64,000 nt of DNA. Source: Kineococcus sp. NBC_00420 (GTDB lineage: Bacteria > Actinomycetota > Actinomycetes > Actinomycetales > Kineococcaceae). A program made the translations under genes and the position numbers. The stretch spans positions 1,488,001 through 1,552,000 of the forward strand of contig NZ_CP107930.1 in assembly GCF_036021035.1 (NCBI RefSeq), read 5' to 3'. Below are positions 36,258-44,652 of the stretch, piece by piece. How positions within the stretch are numbered: the first letter of the stretch is position 1; the number at the start of each line of letters is the position of its first letter. The notes beneath the pieces were generated by a model that did no database searches, was not told where the DNA came from, and saw only the letters and a program-made list of their open reading frames with translations.

Positions 36258-37949
36258 GTGTGCACCGGACGGTGCGTCACCGTTCACCCGTTCGGGCTCA
36301 AGCTCGTGGCCCAGCGTGCCGACGTCGACCGGGTGACCCCGCTGCGCACCGACCCCACGAGCGCGCCCGGCCCTGCGCTCGGGCAGGTGCTGCGCGAGAA
36401 CGCCCTCCGCTCGGTGTTCCAGACCGTGGTCGACCTGGCCACCGGCGAACCCGTCGCCGTGGAGGCCCTGGTCCGCGGTCTGCACGGTTCCGCCCTCGCC
36501 TCCCCGGGGCAGTTGTTCACGGCGGCCGCGGACGCCGGCCGGCTCGCCGACCTGGACGCCGCCTGCCTGCGCACGGCGCTGAGCACGTCGCAGCGGACGG
36601 GGGCGGGTGCGGGCACCGTCTTCGTCAACGTCTCCACGGACCTGGTGGACGTCCCGTCCGGAGGCCACGTCCACGTCGTGGCGGACCTCACCGAGCGGGC
36701 CCTCACCACGCGGCCGGGCGACGTCTTCCGGCTCGCGGCCCGCCTGCGCGAGCGCGGGTGGGGGATCGCCCTGGACGACCTGGGTGCGGACCCGGCGGCG
36801 CTGGCCCTGCTGCCCGCGCTGCGTCCCGACGTCCTCAAGCTGGACCTGCGCCTGCTGGCCGCCCGACCCGAGGCCGAGGTCGCCACGATCGTCCAGGCCG
36901 TCGGCGCCCAGGCCGAACGGGACGGCTCGGTCGTGCTCGCCGAGCGGATCGAGAACGCCGCGGACCTGCGGACCGCCCGCGCCCTGGGCGCCACGCTGGG
37001 GCAGGGGTGGTTCTTCGGTCGACCGAGGGAGGACGCCACGGCTGCGACCCGCGAGCCGCTGCGCCCGGTCGCGCGACCGGCGCCCCTGACCGGGTCGCCC
37101 TTCGCGGCGGTCGCGTGCCGACGGGACGCGCGACGCGTCGACGCGGACGTCGTGGAGGACACCCTCCGGCACCTGGAGCGGCACGCGCTGCGCAGCGTCG
37201 AACCCACCGCGGTCGTCAGCCTCGGGACGGCGTCGGCCGAGCGCGTCGCCCGGCACGAGCAACTGGCCCGGCGCGCCGGGTTCTCGCTGTCCCTGCCCGG
37301 CGCCGACGAGGTGGGCGCGGTCGTGCTGGGGCCGCACTTCGCCTCGATCGTGCTGGCCCGGCCCGTGGGCGCCGAGTTCGACCTCGTCGTCTCCCACGAC
37401 CGGGAGCTGGTGGTCTCGGTCCTGGCGGGGCTGCTGGAGCAGGCACCGGAGCGGACCCCGGAACGCACCCGCGAGGCGTCCCCCGCGGTCGTGGACCTGG
37501 CCCCGGCCGGGCAGCGGGACCTGGTGGCCACGGTGTCGCAGGCGATCGACGACGACCGGCGGGTCGGCACCGGGACGGGTCTGCTGGTGGTCGGCGTCGA
37601 CGGCTCCGAGGGCTCCTCGACGGCGTCGCGCGCCACGGTCGTGGCCCGGATGCGCCGGGCGGTGCGCTCGGTCGACCGGTGGATCCCGGTCGGCCCCGAC
37701 CTCTTCGCCGTCCTCCTGACCGGGTTGCCGCGGGCGGGCAGCGAGGGTGTCGTCGAACGCGTCGCCGACGCCCTGCTCATGGCGGTGGAGACGTCGATGG
37801 ACACCCATCCCGACGTGTCGGTGAGCATCGGCGCGAGCCTCGCCCCGACGCGGGCGGCCACGGGTGCGGAGGCGCAGCGGCAAGCCGTCGCGGCGCTGGA
37901 CGCGGCCCGACGTGCCGGTGGGCACTGCGCGCGCATCTGGCCCGTCTGA
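36258..37949 (+). CDS. EAL - DICT - degenerate GGDEF protein
   Basis: The N-terminal third is an EAL domain (EAL at 69-71; later ALDDLGADPAALALL, VLKLDLRL and LAERIEN keep the metal-binding acids and the lysine, although the DDFGxG loop is altered). The middle (about residues 300-395) matches the DICT sensory domain, often found beside GGDEF/EAL in actinobacteria and cyanobacteria. The last 130 residues look like a GGDEF fold, but the signature site reads VGPDLF, so no cyclase activity is expected. The start is uncertain: GTG 36258, 36306 and 36333 are all in frame, none with a good ribosome site. Probably a c-di-GMP phosphodiesterase or effector sensing light or redox state. Confidence 0.7.
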   Translation: MCTGRCVTVHPFGLKLVAQRADVDRVTPLRTDPTSAPGPALGQVLRENALRSVFQTVVDLATGEPVAVEALVRGLHGSALASPGQLFTAAADAGRLADLDAACLRTALSTSQRTGAGAGTVFVNVSTDLVDVPSGGHVHVVADLTERALTTRPGDVFRLAARLRERGWGIALDDLGADPAALALLPALRPDVLKLDLRLLAARPEAEVATIVQAVGAQAERDGSVVLAERIENAADLRTARALGATLGQGWFFGRPREDATAATREPLRPVARPAPLTGSPFAAVACRRDARRVDADVVEDTLRHLERHALRSVEPTAVVSLGTASAERVARHEQLARRAGFSLSLPGADEVGAVVLGPHFASIVLARPVGAEFDLVVSHDRELVVSVLAGLLEQAPERTPERTREASPAVVDLAPAGQRDLVATVSQAIDDDRRVGTGTGLLVVGVDGSEGSSTASRATVVARMRRAVRSVDRWIPVGPDLFAVLLTGLPRAGSEGVVERVADALLMAVETSMDTHPDVSVSIGASLAPTRAATGAEAQRQAVAALDAARRAGGHCARIWPV

Positions 37950-38007
37950 CAAGCTCGACCCCCAGGCTGGTGCGGTCGCGGTGCAGCGGACGCCGAGAAG
38001 GAACTTG

Positions 38008-39240
38008 GTGGGGATGTCGGGGTACTTCGCGCTGTTGCGCGATCCGTTGGTGGCACGTCCGTTCATCTCCTCGGTGGTGGCCCGCATCCCCATCGCCACG
38101 GCCCCGCTGGGGCTGGTGCTGCTGGTGCGCGACCAACGCGACTCCTACTCCCTCGCCGGGATCGTCACGGGGCTGTTCGCGGTCGGGCTGGCGCTCGGTT
38201 CGCCGTTCTGGGGCCGGGCGCTGGACCGGCTGGGGCAACCGCGCGTCCTGGTTCCCACCGCGGCGGCGAGTGGTGGGCTGCTGCTGCTGCTGACGGGCGC
38301 GACGGTGTGGCAGGCGGTCCCGGAGCCGGTCCTGCCCGTGCTGGCCCTGCTCGCCGGGACCGCGTTCCCGCCCCTGAGTCCGGCGATGCGGACGACCTGG
38401 CGGGTGGTGGTCCTGGAGGAACGACCGCGTCGGCGCGGGTACGCCCTCGACGCGGCCGCGGTGGAGACGATCTTCGTCGGTGGCCCCCTGCTGCTCAGCG
38501 GGTTGCTGCTGCTCGGGGTCGCCGCGCTGCCCCTGCTGGTGACGGTGCTGCTGCTGTTCGGCGGGACGATGGCCTACGTCCGCTCCCCCGGCGCGCGGCG
38601 GCCACCGGCCACCCTCGAGGAGGGCGGGTCGCACGGTGCGGGAGCGGCGCTGCTGCACAGCCCGGGGTTCGTCCTGCTGCTGGTCGTCATGGCCGTCATG
38701 AGCATCGGCTTCGGCATCCTCGACGTCTCGATCGCCGGGCTGGCCGAGCACCTGCTGGGGTCGGCGGACCGGCTGGGGGTGCTGTTCGCGCCGATCGCCG
38801 GCGGCTCGGCCATCGGCGGTCTGCTCTACGGCAGCCGGGACTGGCGCAGTCCGGACCGGCGTCGGCTGCTGGTGACGCTGGCCCTGTTCGGGGTCCTGCT
38901 CCTGGCCGTCGCGACGAGCGCCGGGGCGGACGTGCCGCTCGCCGTCCTGATGGTGGTCCTCTTCTTCGCCGGGCTCTTCATCTCCCCGAACCTCATCGCC
39001 GCCCAGGGGTTGGTGGACCAGCTGGCACCGGCCCACCGGCTCGGGGAGGCGCAGGCGTGGCTGTCCACGGCGATCACCGCGGGCGCGGCGCTGGGCAACG
39101 CCGCCGCCGGCCTGATCCTGGACGCCGCGGGCCCGCGGGAGGCGCTCACCACGGCCTCCTGCGCGGTGCTCACGGCGGCGGTGGTCTGCCTGGCGGCGCA
39201 ACGCGTGTGGGGTCGGCGCCCGGTCGCCGTCGCCCCGTAG
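38008..39240 (+). CDS. MFS transporter
   Basis: About 410 residues with 12 hydrophobic segments. The N-terminal half has SSVVARIPIATAPLGLVLLVRD and GLALGSPFWGRALDRLGQPRVL, the loop 2-3 basic motif; such small MFS proteins are usually drug or sugar exporters. AGAAGGA (37995-38001) favours GTG 38008 by spacing; ATG 38014 is an alternative. It is followed 11 bp later by an SDR gene. Confidence 0.75.
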   Translation: MGMSGYFALLRDPLVARPFISSVVARIPIATAPLGLVLLVRDQRDSYSLAGIVTGLFAVGLALGSPFWGRALDRLGQPRVLVPTAAASGGLLLLLTGATVWQAVPEPVLPVLALLAGTAFPPLSPAMRTTWRVVVLEERPRRRGYALDAAAVETIFVGGPLLLSGLLLLGVAALPLLVTVLLLFGGTMAYVRSPGARRPPATLEEGGSHGAGAALLHSPGFVLLLVVMAVMSIGFGILDVSIAGLAEHLLGSADRLGVLFAPIAGGSAIGGLLYGSRDWRSPDRRRLLVTLALFGVLLLAVATSAGADVPLAVLMVVLFFAGLFISPNLIAAQGLVDQLAPAHRLGEAQAWLSTAITAGAALGNAAAGLILDAAGPREALTTASCAVLTAAVVCLAAQRVWGRRPVAVAP

Positions 39241-39251
39241 GCTCCCCCCTC

Positions 39252-40082
39252 GTGACCAGCTCCACGCCTGCCCGCGCGCCGCGTCCGACCGCCCTCGTCA
39301 CGGGGGCGACCGCCGGTCTGGGGGCGGGGTTCGCGCACTCGCTGGCCCGCCGTGGTCACGACCTGGTGATCGTCGCGCGCGACGAGACCCGATTGGAGTC
39401 GACCGCGGCCGCGCTGCGGGCCGAGCACGGGGTCGACGTCGAGGTCATCGCCGCCGACCTGTCCGTGCGCGCGGACCTGCAGCGAGTCGCCGAGCGGGTC
39501 ACCAGCCCCGGGGCCCCCGTGGACGTCCTCGTGAACAACGCCGGCTTCGGGTTGAAGCAGCGGTTCTTCGACGGCGTGCCGGGCGACCACGAGCGCATGT
39601 TCGACGTGCTCTGCCGGGCGGTGATGGTCCTGTCCCGGGCGGCGACGGGGGCGATGGTCCCCCGCGGTCGCGGTCGGATCCTCAACGTCGGCTCCGTCGC
39701 CGGCCTGGTCCCCGGGGGTGGGCACTACTCCGCCGCCAAGGCGTACGTGATCGTGCTGACCGAGACCCTGGCGGGTGAGCTGAAGGGCAGCGGCGTCAGT
39801 GCGACGGTCGTGGAGCCGGGCTACGTGCGCACCGAGTTCCACGCCCGTTCGGGGATGCGTTCGGGTGGGGGGTCGGGCCTGACGAACCGGATCTGGCTGG
39901 ACATCGACGACGTCGTCGACTCCGCGCTGGACGACCTCTTCGCCGGCCGCACGGTGAGCATCCCGACGCGTCGCTGGAAGCTCGTCTCGACGGCTCTCGA
40001 CGTCGTCCCGCGTCGGCTCGTCAGCCGGGTCTGGAACGCCATGCCGTCCGGGGCGAAGCGCCGCCACCCCGGCCAGCAGTGA
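39252..40082 (+). CDS. Short-chain dehydrogenase/reductase
   Basis: The 276-residue protein has TGATAGLGAGFA (cofactor turn), NNAGFG, Ser in LNVGSVAG, and YSAAK. The sequence ARDETRLESTAAALRAEHG after strand 2 fits NADP(H)-dependent ketoacyl/hydroxysteroid-type SDRs of the YdfG/DltE-like group. GTG 39252 is 11 bp after the MFS stop, so both are probably co-transcribed. Substrate unknown. Confidence 0.85.
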   Translation: MTSSTPARAPRPTALVTGATAGLGAGFAHSLARRGHDLVIVARDETRLESTAAALRAEHGVDVEVIAADLSVRADLQRVAERVTSPGAPVDVLVNNAGFGLKQRFFDGVPGDHERMFDVLCRAVMVLSRAATGAMVPRGRGRILNVGSVAGLVPGGGHYSAAKAYVIVLTETLAGELKGSGVSATVVEPGYVRTEFHARSGMRSGGGSGLTNRIWLDIDDVVDSALDDLFAGRTVSIPTRRWKLVSTALDVVPRRLVSRVWNAMPSGAKRRHPGQQ

Positions 40083-40131
40083 CTGCGGGTTTCTAGAACA
40101 CGGAGGGTAGTCCGGTAGTAACGTAAATGGC

Positions 40132-41781
40132 ATGAACGGTGCTTCCTCGGCACGGTCCACCGAGGTGGCCCCGGTCGACGACGAGAGTGCGCGCCTCGCG
40201 GCGCTGCGCGAGTACGTGGACGTGGCGGCGGCGCCCCCGCACGAACTGCAGGCGGTCGTGCGGTTGGCCCGGAAGGTCACGGGGATGCCCAACGCCGTCG
40301 TGAACATCATCGACGACCAGCTCCAGCGGCAGTTAGCCACGGAGGGGTTCGACCGCGCGGACTGCGCCCGCGAGGACTCGATGTGCTACTACTCCCTCGG
40401 CTACGGCGGGCTCGTCCACGCACCCGACGCCCGCCGCGACATCCGGTTCGCGGCCAACCCGTGGGTCGACGGTCGCCTCGGTCGGATCCGCAGCTACGCC
40501 GCCGCCCCGCTGCTCACCCCCGAGGGCCTGGCCCTGGGCACGCTCTGCGTCTTCGACGAGGTGTCCGCGGAACTGAGCGACCACCAGCGCGCCGATCTCG
40601 CCGACCTCGCGCAGCTCGTCGTGTCGATCTTCGACCGCGAGCGCCGGGCCCGCCAGACGGCCTCGCGCGAGGAGCAGCTGCTGCACGCCAACCAGGCCGC
40701 CGAGACGGCCCGGGCCATCCAGCTCGCCCTGCTGCCGCACCGGCTGCCGGAGACCGCGGCGGTGCGCCTGACCTCGCGCTACCTGCCCGGGACCGACGGG
40801 GCCGAGGTGGGTGGGGACTTCTTCGACGCGATCCCCACGGACCGTGCGTTCGTGCTGTCGATGGGCGACGTGCAGGGCCACAACGCGGCCGCCGCGGCGC
40901 TGATGGGCCGCGTCCGCACGGCCGTGCGGGCCTACGTCAGCGAAGGCCACGACCCCGCCGCCGTGCTCGAGCGGACGAACCGGTTGATGCAGAGCTTCGA
41001 CGGCGACCTGTTCGCGACGTGCTGCCTGGTGTCGCTGGACGAAGGCACCGGTGAGGTCGTCGTCGCCAGCGCCGGTCACCCCGTCCCGCTGCTCTTCGCC
41101 CCCGGGCCGGTCCGTGAGCTCGACGTCGAGCCGGGTCCGCCGCTGGGGGTCCTGCCCGACGCGACGTTCCCGCAGGCCCGCCACCGGCTCGCCGCCCGCA
41201 GCCGGTTGCTGCTCTACACCGACGGTCTCGTGGAGTGGCCGCGTGACGGCGACGCCGGCGAGGAGACCCTCGAACTGGCGCTGGCCGAGATGGCCGGGGC
41301 TCCCGCGGAACTGCTCGCCGACCACGTCCTGGCCCCGGCACGGCGCACCAAGAACGACGACGCCGCCCTGCTCGTCGTCGACTACGCCGGCCCGGCCCCG
41401 GGGACCCGGGAGACGAGCCTGGTGCTGCCCGCGGACGGCCGCGCCGTGCGCACCGCCCGCGACTACCTGCGGTCGACGCTGCAGGCGTGGGACCTCGTGG
41501 ACCGGGCCGACGAGGCCGAGCTCGTGGTCTCGGAACTGGTGACGAACGCGTTGCTGCACACCGGCTCCCCCGCCACCCTGACCCTGCGTCACGACCTGGC
41601 CGAATCCCTGCTCTGCGTCGGCGTCGAGGACACCTCCACCCAGCACCCCCAACCCCGCGAGACCACCGACGACGCGACGGGCGGGCGCGGGATGCTCATC
41701 GTCCAGATGGTCGCGGAGCGCTGGTGGGTGGCGCCGCGCGGGGACGGCAAGACGGTCTGGGCCGACCTGCTGGTCGCCTAG
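40132..41781 (+). CDS. GAF - SpoIIE-type PP2C phosphatase - HATPase regulator
   Basis: The 549-residue protein combines an N-terminal GAF domain (about 40-170), a SpoIIE/RsbU-like PP2C phosphatase (RAIQLALLPHRLPE, GGDFFDA, MGDVQGHNAAAAALM, YTDGLVEW, KNDDAALLVV) and a C-terminal RsbW-type ATPase (LVVSELVTNALLHT, GGRGMLIVQMVAERW). It thus joins phosphatase and anti-sigma kinase activities in one chain, as in several actinobacterial stress-signalling proteins. ATG 40132 lacks a clear ribosome site. The accessory array starts immediately after its stop. Confidence 0.85.
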   Translation: MNGASSARSTEVAPVDDESARLAALREYVDVAAAPPHELQAVVRLARKVTGMPNAVVNIIDDQLQRQLATEGFDRADCAREDSMCYYSLGYGGLVHAPDARRDIRFAANPWVDGRLGRIRSYAAAPLLTPEGLALGTLCVFDEVSAELSDHQRADLADLAQLVVSIFDRERRARQTASREEQLLHANQAAETARAIQLALLPHRLPETAAVRLTSRYLPGTDGAEVGGDFFDAIPTDRAFVLSMGDVQGHNAAAAALMGRVRTAVRAYVSEGHDPAAVLERTNRLMQSFDGDLFATCCLVSLDEGTGEVVVASAGHPVPLLFAPGPVRELDVEPGPPLGVLPDATFPQARHRLAARSRLLLYTDGLVEWPRDGDAGEETLELALAEMAGAPAELLADHVLAPARRTKNDDAALLVVDYAGPAPGTRETSLVLPADGRAVRTARDYLRSTLQAWDLVDRADEAELVVSELVTNALLHTGSPATLTLRHDLAESLLCVGVEDTSTQHPQPRETTDDATGGRGMLIVQMVAERWWVAPRGDGKTVWADLLVA

Positions 41782-41784
41782 GGC

Positions 41785-41798
41785 CTGTCCTGCGGATC
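41785..41798 (+). repeat. Left copy of inverted border sequence
   Basis: CTGTCCTGCGGATC lies 4 bp after the phosphatase gene stop codon and is repeated in inverted orientation at 51092-51105. The longer context agrees at 20 of 25 positions. The CTAG-GGCCTGTCC context resembles ends of some IS5-group elements, but no transposase is present. Confidence 0.5.
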
Positions 41799-41815
41799 AC
41801 GATCAGCCGTGATCC
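41794..41815 (+). terminator. Hairpin after the phosphatase gene
   Basis: GGATCACG (41794-41801) and CGTGATCC (41808-41815) form a perfect 8-bp stem with a 6-base loop. It overlaps the border sequence. No U-tract follows, so it may be an end structure of a former mobile element rather than a terminator. Confidence 0.45.
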
Positions 41816-42162
41816 TGCCCGGATCGCTGCCGCTTGGTTCTCGGCCCAGTCGCGGACTCGCCTGCGGGATCGTCAGGGGGTGGCATGACCCCCACGGTGC
41901 CGTGACCAGGCCGTTGGGGCGGGTGGGTCTTGGGCTGACGGGCCTGCTCCAGCAGCCGGACACGGCCCTCGACGGTCTGAGCGCGCAGCTCCGGCGGCAG
42001 GTGGTCGTGGTGGGGCGGACCGCTGGACTCGGGCGTGTCAGCAGGGTGCTCGTTCGGGACGGAGACCGCCGGCACCAGCTCATCCCGAGGGAGCTCACCG
42101 GCTGCAGTGCGCACGGACGGCGGGATGACCGTGACGTCGTCTCCGGCCCATAGTGGGATCAC
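41803..42162 (-). CDS. Possible hypothetical protein, 119 residues
   Basis: I do not recognise this product. The frame keeps strong GC bias at third codon positions and contains a plausible helical segment (PPELRAQTVEGRVRLLEQ), so it may be real. The GTG at 42162 would put repeat site R0 inside the N-terminus (reading DDVTVIPPSV); a later GTG in the frame (from VRTAAG) would start it just outside the repeat core. It could be the gene of the outermost compartment. Low certainty; the rest of 41782-42237 shows only the border hairpin and R0. Confidence 0.35.
   Translation of the reverse strand: MIPLWAGDDVTVIPPSVRTAAGELPRDELVPAVSVPNEHPADTPESSGPPHHDHLPPELRAQTVEGRVRLLEQARQPKTHPPQRPGHGTVGVMPPPDDPAGESATGPRTKRQRSGQDHG
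42080..42140 (+). repeat. Array repeat R0
   Basis: The core at 42120-42139 matches GCGGGATGACCGTGAMGTCG at all 20 positions. The upstream arm is shortened and poorly conserved (CTCATCCCGAGG region). First site of the array. Confidence 0.75.
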
Positions 42163-42237
42163 GAGGTCCTCGGGTGGCGGCGGTCGCCCGCCGCAGCGTG
42201 TCGGTGGGGATGTGGTCGTCGACGTACAGGAGGGCGC

Positions 42238-42912
42238 ATGTCTGAGCAACCAGGGCCCGGCACGGTGCCGGAGAAGGTCAGCGCCGTCCTGCGCGCCTTG
42301 ACGCCGACCGACGCCCTCACCTGGGCGTTGCGGCCAATGTCGCGCTCCCCGGGCCACCTGGCGTGGGCGTGGGCGGTGGTGAGCGAGGAGGAGTTGGCCG
42401 CGGTGGCGGGTTTCCTCCCACCGCGGGTACCGGCGGCGGTGGTCGGGGGCTCGTGTGAGGTGTTCGCCGTGTCCGGACGCGATGGCGAACCTCGCCTCCA
42501 ACGCGAGAAGTCGGGTAGGTCCTTCACCTCGTCGTTCGCGGTCTTCTACCTGCCGGAGTCCTCGACGTGGCGCAACGCGATGAGGTCCTCGGTGTTGAGC
42601 AGCGACACCATGGCTCTCTACGTCCGTGAGGCTGATGAGCAGCAGTGGCCGAGGGACATGGGACGGCGGTGGCAGGAGTTCGCCGCTGACGGTTCGCTGC
42701 TTCCCCTGCCAGCGGCGTCGGACTTCACGATCGTGGAGGTCGCCGGTACCGCGGTGGGTGTCCAGGTCGACACCAGTGGAGCCGTGGCCTTGGGGTGGTC
42801 CCTGCGCCGGGAGGTCCGGGGGGCTGACCGTCGCTGGGACGTGGAGCTGCACCTGCGACGTGAGCCTGAGGAAGCGCTCCGGTTGGTTCACGAGGCCGGG
42901 CTGTTGACCTGA
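42238..42912 (+). CDS. Unrecognised array-encoded protein (family A, copy 1)
   Basis: This 224-residue protein is soluble and has no motif I recognise. Its C-terminal third (DFTIVEVAGTAVGVQ, ALGWSLRREV, WDVELHLRREP) aligns with that of the protein encoded at 43812-44525 (DYTVVDVGGQLVGVQ, LSWRLVRPE, YDVAVSLSCTP), so the two are diverged members of one family. AGGAGGG (42229-42235) precedes ATG 42238. It is the single gene between repeats R0 and R1. Confidence 0.65.
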   Translation: MSEQPGPGTVPEKVSAVLRALTPTDALTWALRPMSRSPGHLAWAWAVVSEEELAAVAGFLPPRVPAAVVGGSCEVFAVSGRDGEPRLQREKSGRSFTSSFAVFYLPESSTWRNAMRSSVLSSDTMALYVREADEQQWPRDMGRRWQEFAADGSLLPLPAASDFTIVEVAGTAVGVQVDTSGAVALGWSLRREVRGADRRWDVELHLRREPEEALRLVHEAGLLT

Positions 42913-43006
42913 GTCGAGGGGATGGCTTGCCCATCAGGTCACCGGTCGGGGAAACGCTCGGATCGCGGCCAGGTGCAGGCGATCGTCGCGCTCAGCTCGA
43001 CCTCGC

Positions 43007-43074
43007 TCATCGTCACGAGCGGACGTCGCCGGCAGCTCAGGACCGCGCACACCGCGGGACGACCGTGACGTCGG
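43007..43074 (+). repeat. Array repeat R1
   Basis: Core at 43054-43073 matches 19 of 20 (ACGACC for ATGACC). The upstream arm ACGAGCGGACGTCGCCGGC begins at 43015, 44 bp before the same point in the core. Confidence 0.75.
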
Positions 43075-43104
43075 GGCAGCTGGCGAACCCGTGTCTCCGC
43101 CATG

Positions 43105-43123
43105 GACTTAGTCAGACTTAGTC
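43105..43123 (+). promoter_or_regulatory. Tandem operator before the antitoxin gene
   Basis: GACTTAGTC occurs twice (43105-43113 and 43115-43123) with a 10-bp period, one helical turn. Each unit is nearly palindromic. It ends 14 bp before the Phd start, as expected for toxin-antitoxin autoregulation. Confidence 0.6.
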
Positions 43124-43137
43124 TTTATCGTGTGGTC

Positions 43138-43386
43138 ATGTCGCAGACGGTCAACGTGCACGAGGCGAAGACGCACCTGTCCCGCCTGCTCGAAGCGGTC
43201 GAGCGGGGCGAGGACGTGGTGATCGCCCGCGCCGGCAAGCCCGTGGCCCGCCTGGTGCCCGCTCACTCGCGTGGTACGCGTCGTCCCGGGGCCTGGAAGG
43301 GGAGAGTGGTCATCGCCGCCGATTTCGACCAGACCCCCGATGACCTGGTGGCCGCTTTCCACGACGACGTCGACCCGCACCTGTGA
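43138..43386 (+). CDS. Phd/YefM-type antitoxin
   Basis: The 82-residue protein has the Phd/YefM N-terminus VNVHEAKTHLSRLLEAVERGEDVVIARAGKPVARLVP (read here as MSQTVNVHEAKT, then GEDVVIARAGKP), a DNA-binding and dimerisation fold. The C-terminal tail (FDQTPDDLVAAFHDD) should wrap the toxin. ATG 43138 is preferred over the in-frame start at 43102, which lies inside the operator. Its stop overlaps the toxin start by 4 bp. The pair fills one array compartment, between R1 and R2. Confidence 0.88.
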   Translation: MSQTVNVHEAKTHLSRLLEAVERGEDVVIARAGKPVARLVPAHSRGTRRPGAWKGRVVIAADFDQTPDDLVAAFHDDVDPHL

Positions 43387-43757
43387 CGACTCTCCTCCTG
43401 GACACCCACGTCCTGCTGTGGTGGCTGAGCGACGACGAACGCCTGCCCGAGCGCATGCGGACCGCGGTCGCCGACGGCGAGAACGAGGTCCTCGTCTCCG
43501 CAGCCTCGGCGTGGGAGATGTCGATCAAGGCTTCGCTGGGCAAGCTGACCGCCCCCGATGATCTGCGCGAGGAGATCGAGCGTCAAGGCTTCACCGAGTT
43601 GCCGGTCACCGTGGACGACGGCCTGGCCGCTGGCGCCCTGCCGCGCCACCACGATGACCCCTTTGACCGCATGCTCATCGCGCAGGCCACCCGGCGGGGG
43701 CTGCAACTGCTCAGCGTCGATCGACGTTTCAGCGACTACGACGTCCGGCTCCTGTGA
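43383..43757 (+). CDS. PIN-domain ribonuclease toxin (VapC-like)
   Basis: The 124-residue protein has the four PIN acids: D7 (LLLDTHV), E45 (SAWEMSIK), D95 (DPFDRMLIAQA) and D113 (LLSVDRRF). It should cut RNA using Mg2+ and be neutralised by the preceding Phd-type antitoxin, with which it overlaps by 4 bp (GTGA). Repeat R2 begins within the last codons (43755). Confidence 0.9.
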   Translation: MTTLLLDTHVLLWWLSDDERLPERMRTAVADGENEVLVSAASAWEMSIKASLGKLTAPDDLREEIERQGFTELPVTVDDGLAAGALPRHHDDPFDRMLIAQATRRGLQLLSVDRRFSDYDVRLL

Positions 43758-43798
43758 CCGGTATGAACTTCCACGACAGCGGGATGACCGTGCGTTCT
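43755..43798 (+). repeat. Array repeat R2
   Basis: Core at 43779-43798 matches the first 14 positions (GCGGGATGACCGTG) and then diverges. The upstream arm is reduced to GTGACCGGTATGAAC. Confidence 0.65.
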
Positions 43799-43811
43799 CC
43801 TGGTCTCGCTC

Positions 43812-44525
43812 GTGGCGAGGCGTGACACGTGCTCAGGGCTGCTCCATCGTGGTGAGGTGATCGCAGACGAGCTGGCCGGCAGCGAACTGGGTGTGGTGAC
43901 AGCCACGTCATGGCCCCCGGGCCTGCAGGAGCTGCTGACGTCCCTGCAGCCGCAGCGCGCTGCCCGCCATGGCAGTGGATCCAGTCGCACGGCGGCATCG
44001 CGCAGGTACATCTGGCACGAGTCCGACGTCGTTCGCGAACGGTTGGGCTTCACGATGCCGACGCTTTCGGTGTTGCGTGAGCAGGGCTTGCGCGAGCGCT
44101 TCGCCACGATCGCAGGTGATCAGCAGGTGAAGCGACTGGCGGAGCTGAGGCGAGGTGAGAGCGCTGCTGTGCGTGTGCTCTACGTGCCTGCGGAGCAGAC
44201 GCTGGGCCTTCCGCTGGAAGAGGCCGCGCGCGGCGTCGCGGCCACCTTGACGATGACCTACGGCTACAGGGCCTCTTTGCCAGTGGAGCAGCCCAGAACG
44301 GTGCGCCTCACCGCGACGGGTGACTACACGGTGGTCGACGTCGGGGGCCAGCTCGTCGGGGTGCAGCATTTGCTGCAGGACCGGACCCGCTTGTCCTGGC
44401 GGCTGGTGCGTCCTGAGGCTTCCTACGACGTTGCCGTGTCCCTGAGCTGTACTCCGATGCAGGCCGTGGGCACTCTCGCTGCGTGCGACCTCTTTGGCGC
44501 AGGTGAGGACGAACCGACCTGGTGA
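43812..44525 (+). CDS. Unrecognised array-encoded protein (family A, copy 2)
   Basis: A 237-residue soluble protein of unknown function. The C-terminal part is related to the product of 42238-42912 (see DYTVVDVGG and VGVQ motifs). The middle section (VLREQGLRERFATIAGDQQVKRL) looks helical. The start is uncertain: GTG 43812 directly follows repeat R2; GTG 43857 with GGTGAG upstream is also in frame and would give about 222 residues. It is the only gene between R2 and R3. Confidence 0.6.
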   Translation: MARRDTCSGLLHRGEVIADELAGSELGVVTATSWPPGLQELLTSLQPQRAARHGSGSSRTAASRRYIWHESDVVRERLGFTMPTLSVLREQGLRERFATIAGDQQVKRLAELRRGESAAVRVLYVPAEQTLGLPLEEAARGVAATLTMTYGYRASLPVEQPRTVRLTATGDYTVVDVGGQLVGVQHLLQDRTRLSWRLVRPEASYDVAVSLSCTPMQAVGTLAACDLFGAGEDEPTW

Positions 44526-44569
44526 CGATCAGTACGGGCAACCCACGCGCGAGCCTCTCGATCCTCGAC

Positions 44570-44630
44570 AAGAGCGCCACGTAGCTGGCCACCGGTAACC
44601 GCCGCGCACCGCGGGATGACCGTGAAGTCG
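44570..44630 (+). repeat. Array repeat R3
   Basis: Core at 44611-44630 matches 20 of 20, preceded by CGCGCACC. The upstream arm (GCGCCACGTAGCTGGCCACC) is diverged. Confidence 0.75.
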
Positions 44631-44652
44631 CTGAGGTCCGTCCGACCGTCGA

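Noticed and set aside
40089-40110. Possible stress sigma-factor promoter (GTTT ... GGGTAG) before the phosphatase gene
   Set aside because: The spacer is only 12 bp, shorter than the 14-17 bp expected for SigB/SigF-type promoters.
41785-42140. Insertion sequence
   Set aside because: Only an end-like sequence and a hairpin are present; no transposase fragment could be recognised in any frame.
41803-42891. Long minus-strand open frame of 362 codons across the first array gene
   Set aside because: Most of it is antisense to the well-supported gene at 42238-42912. Only the last 119 codons outside that gene are kept as a weak candidate.
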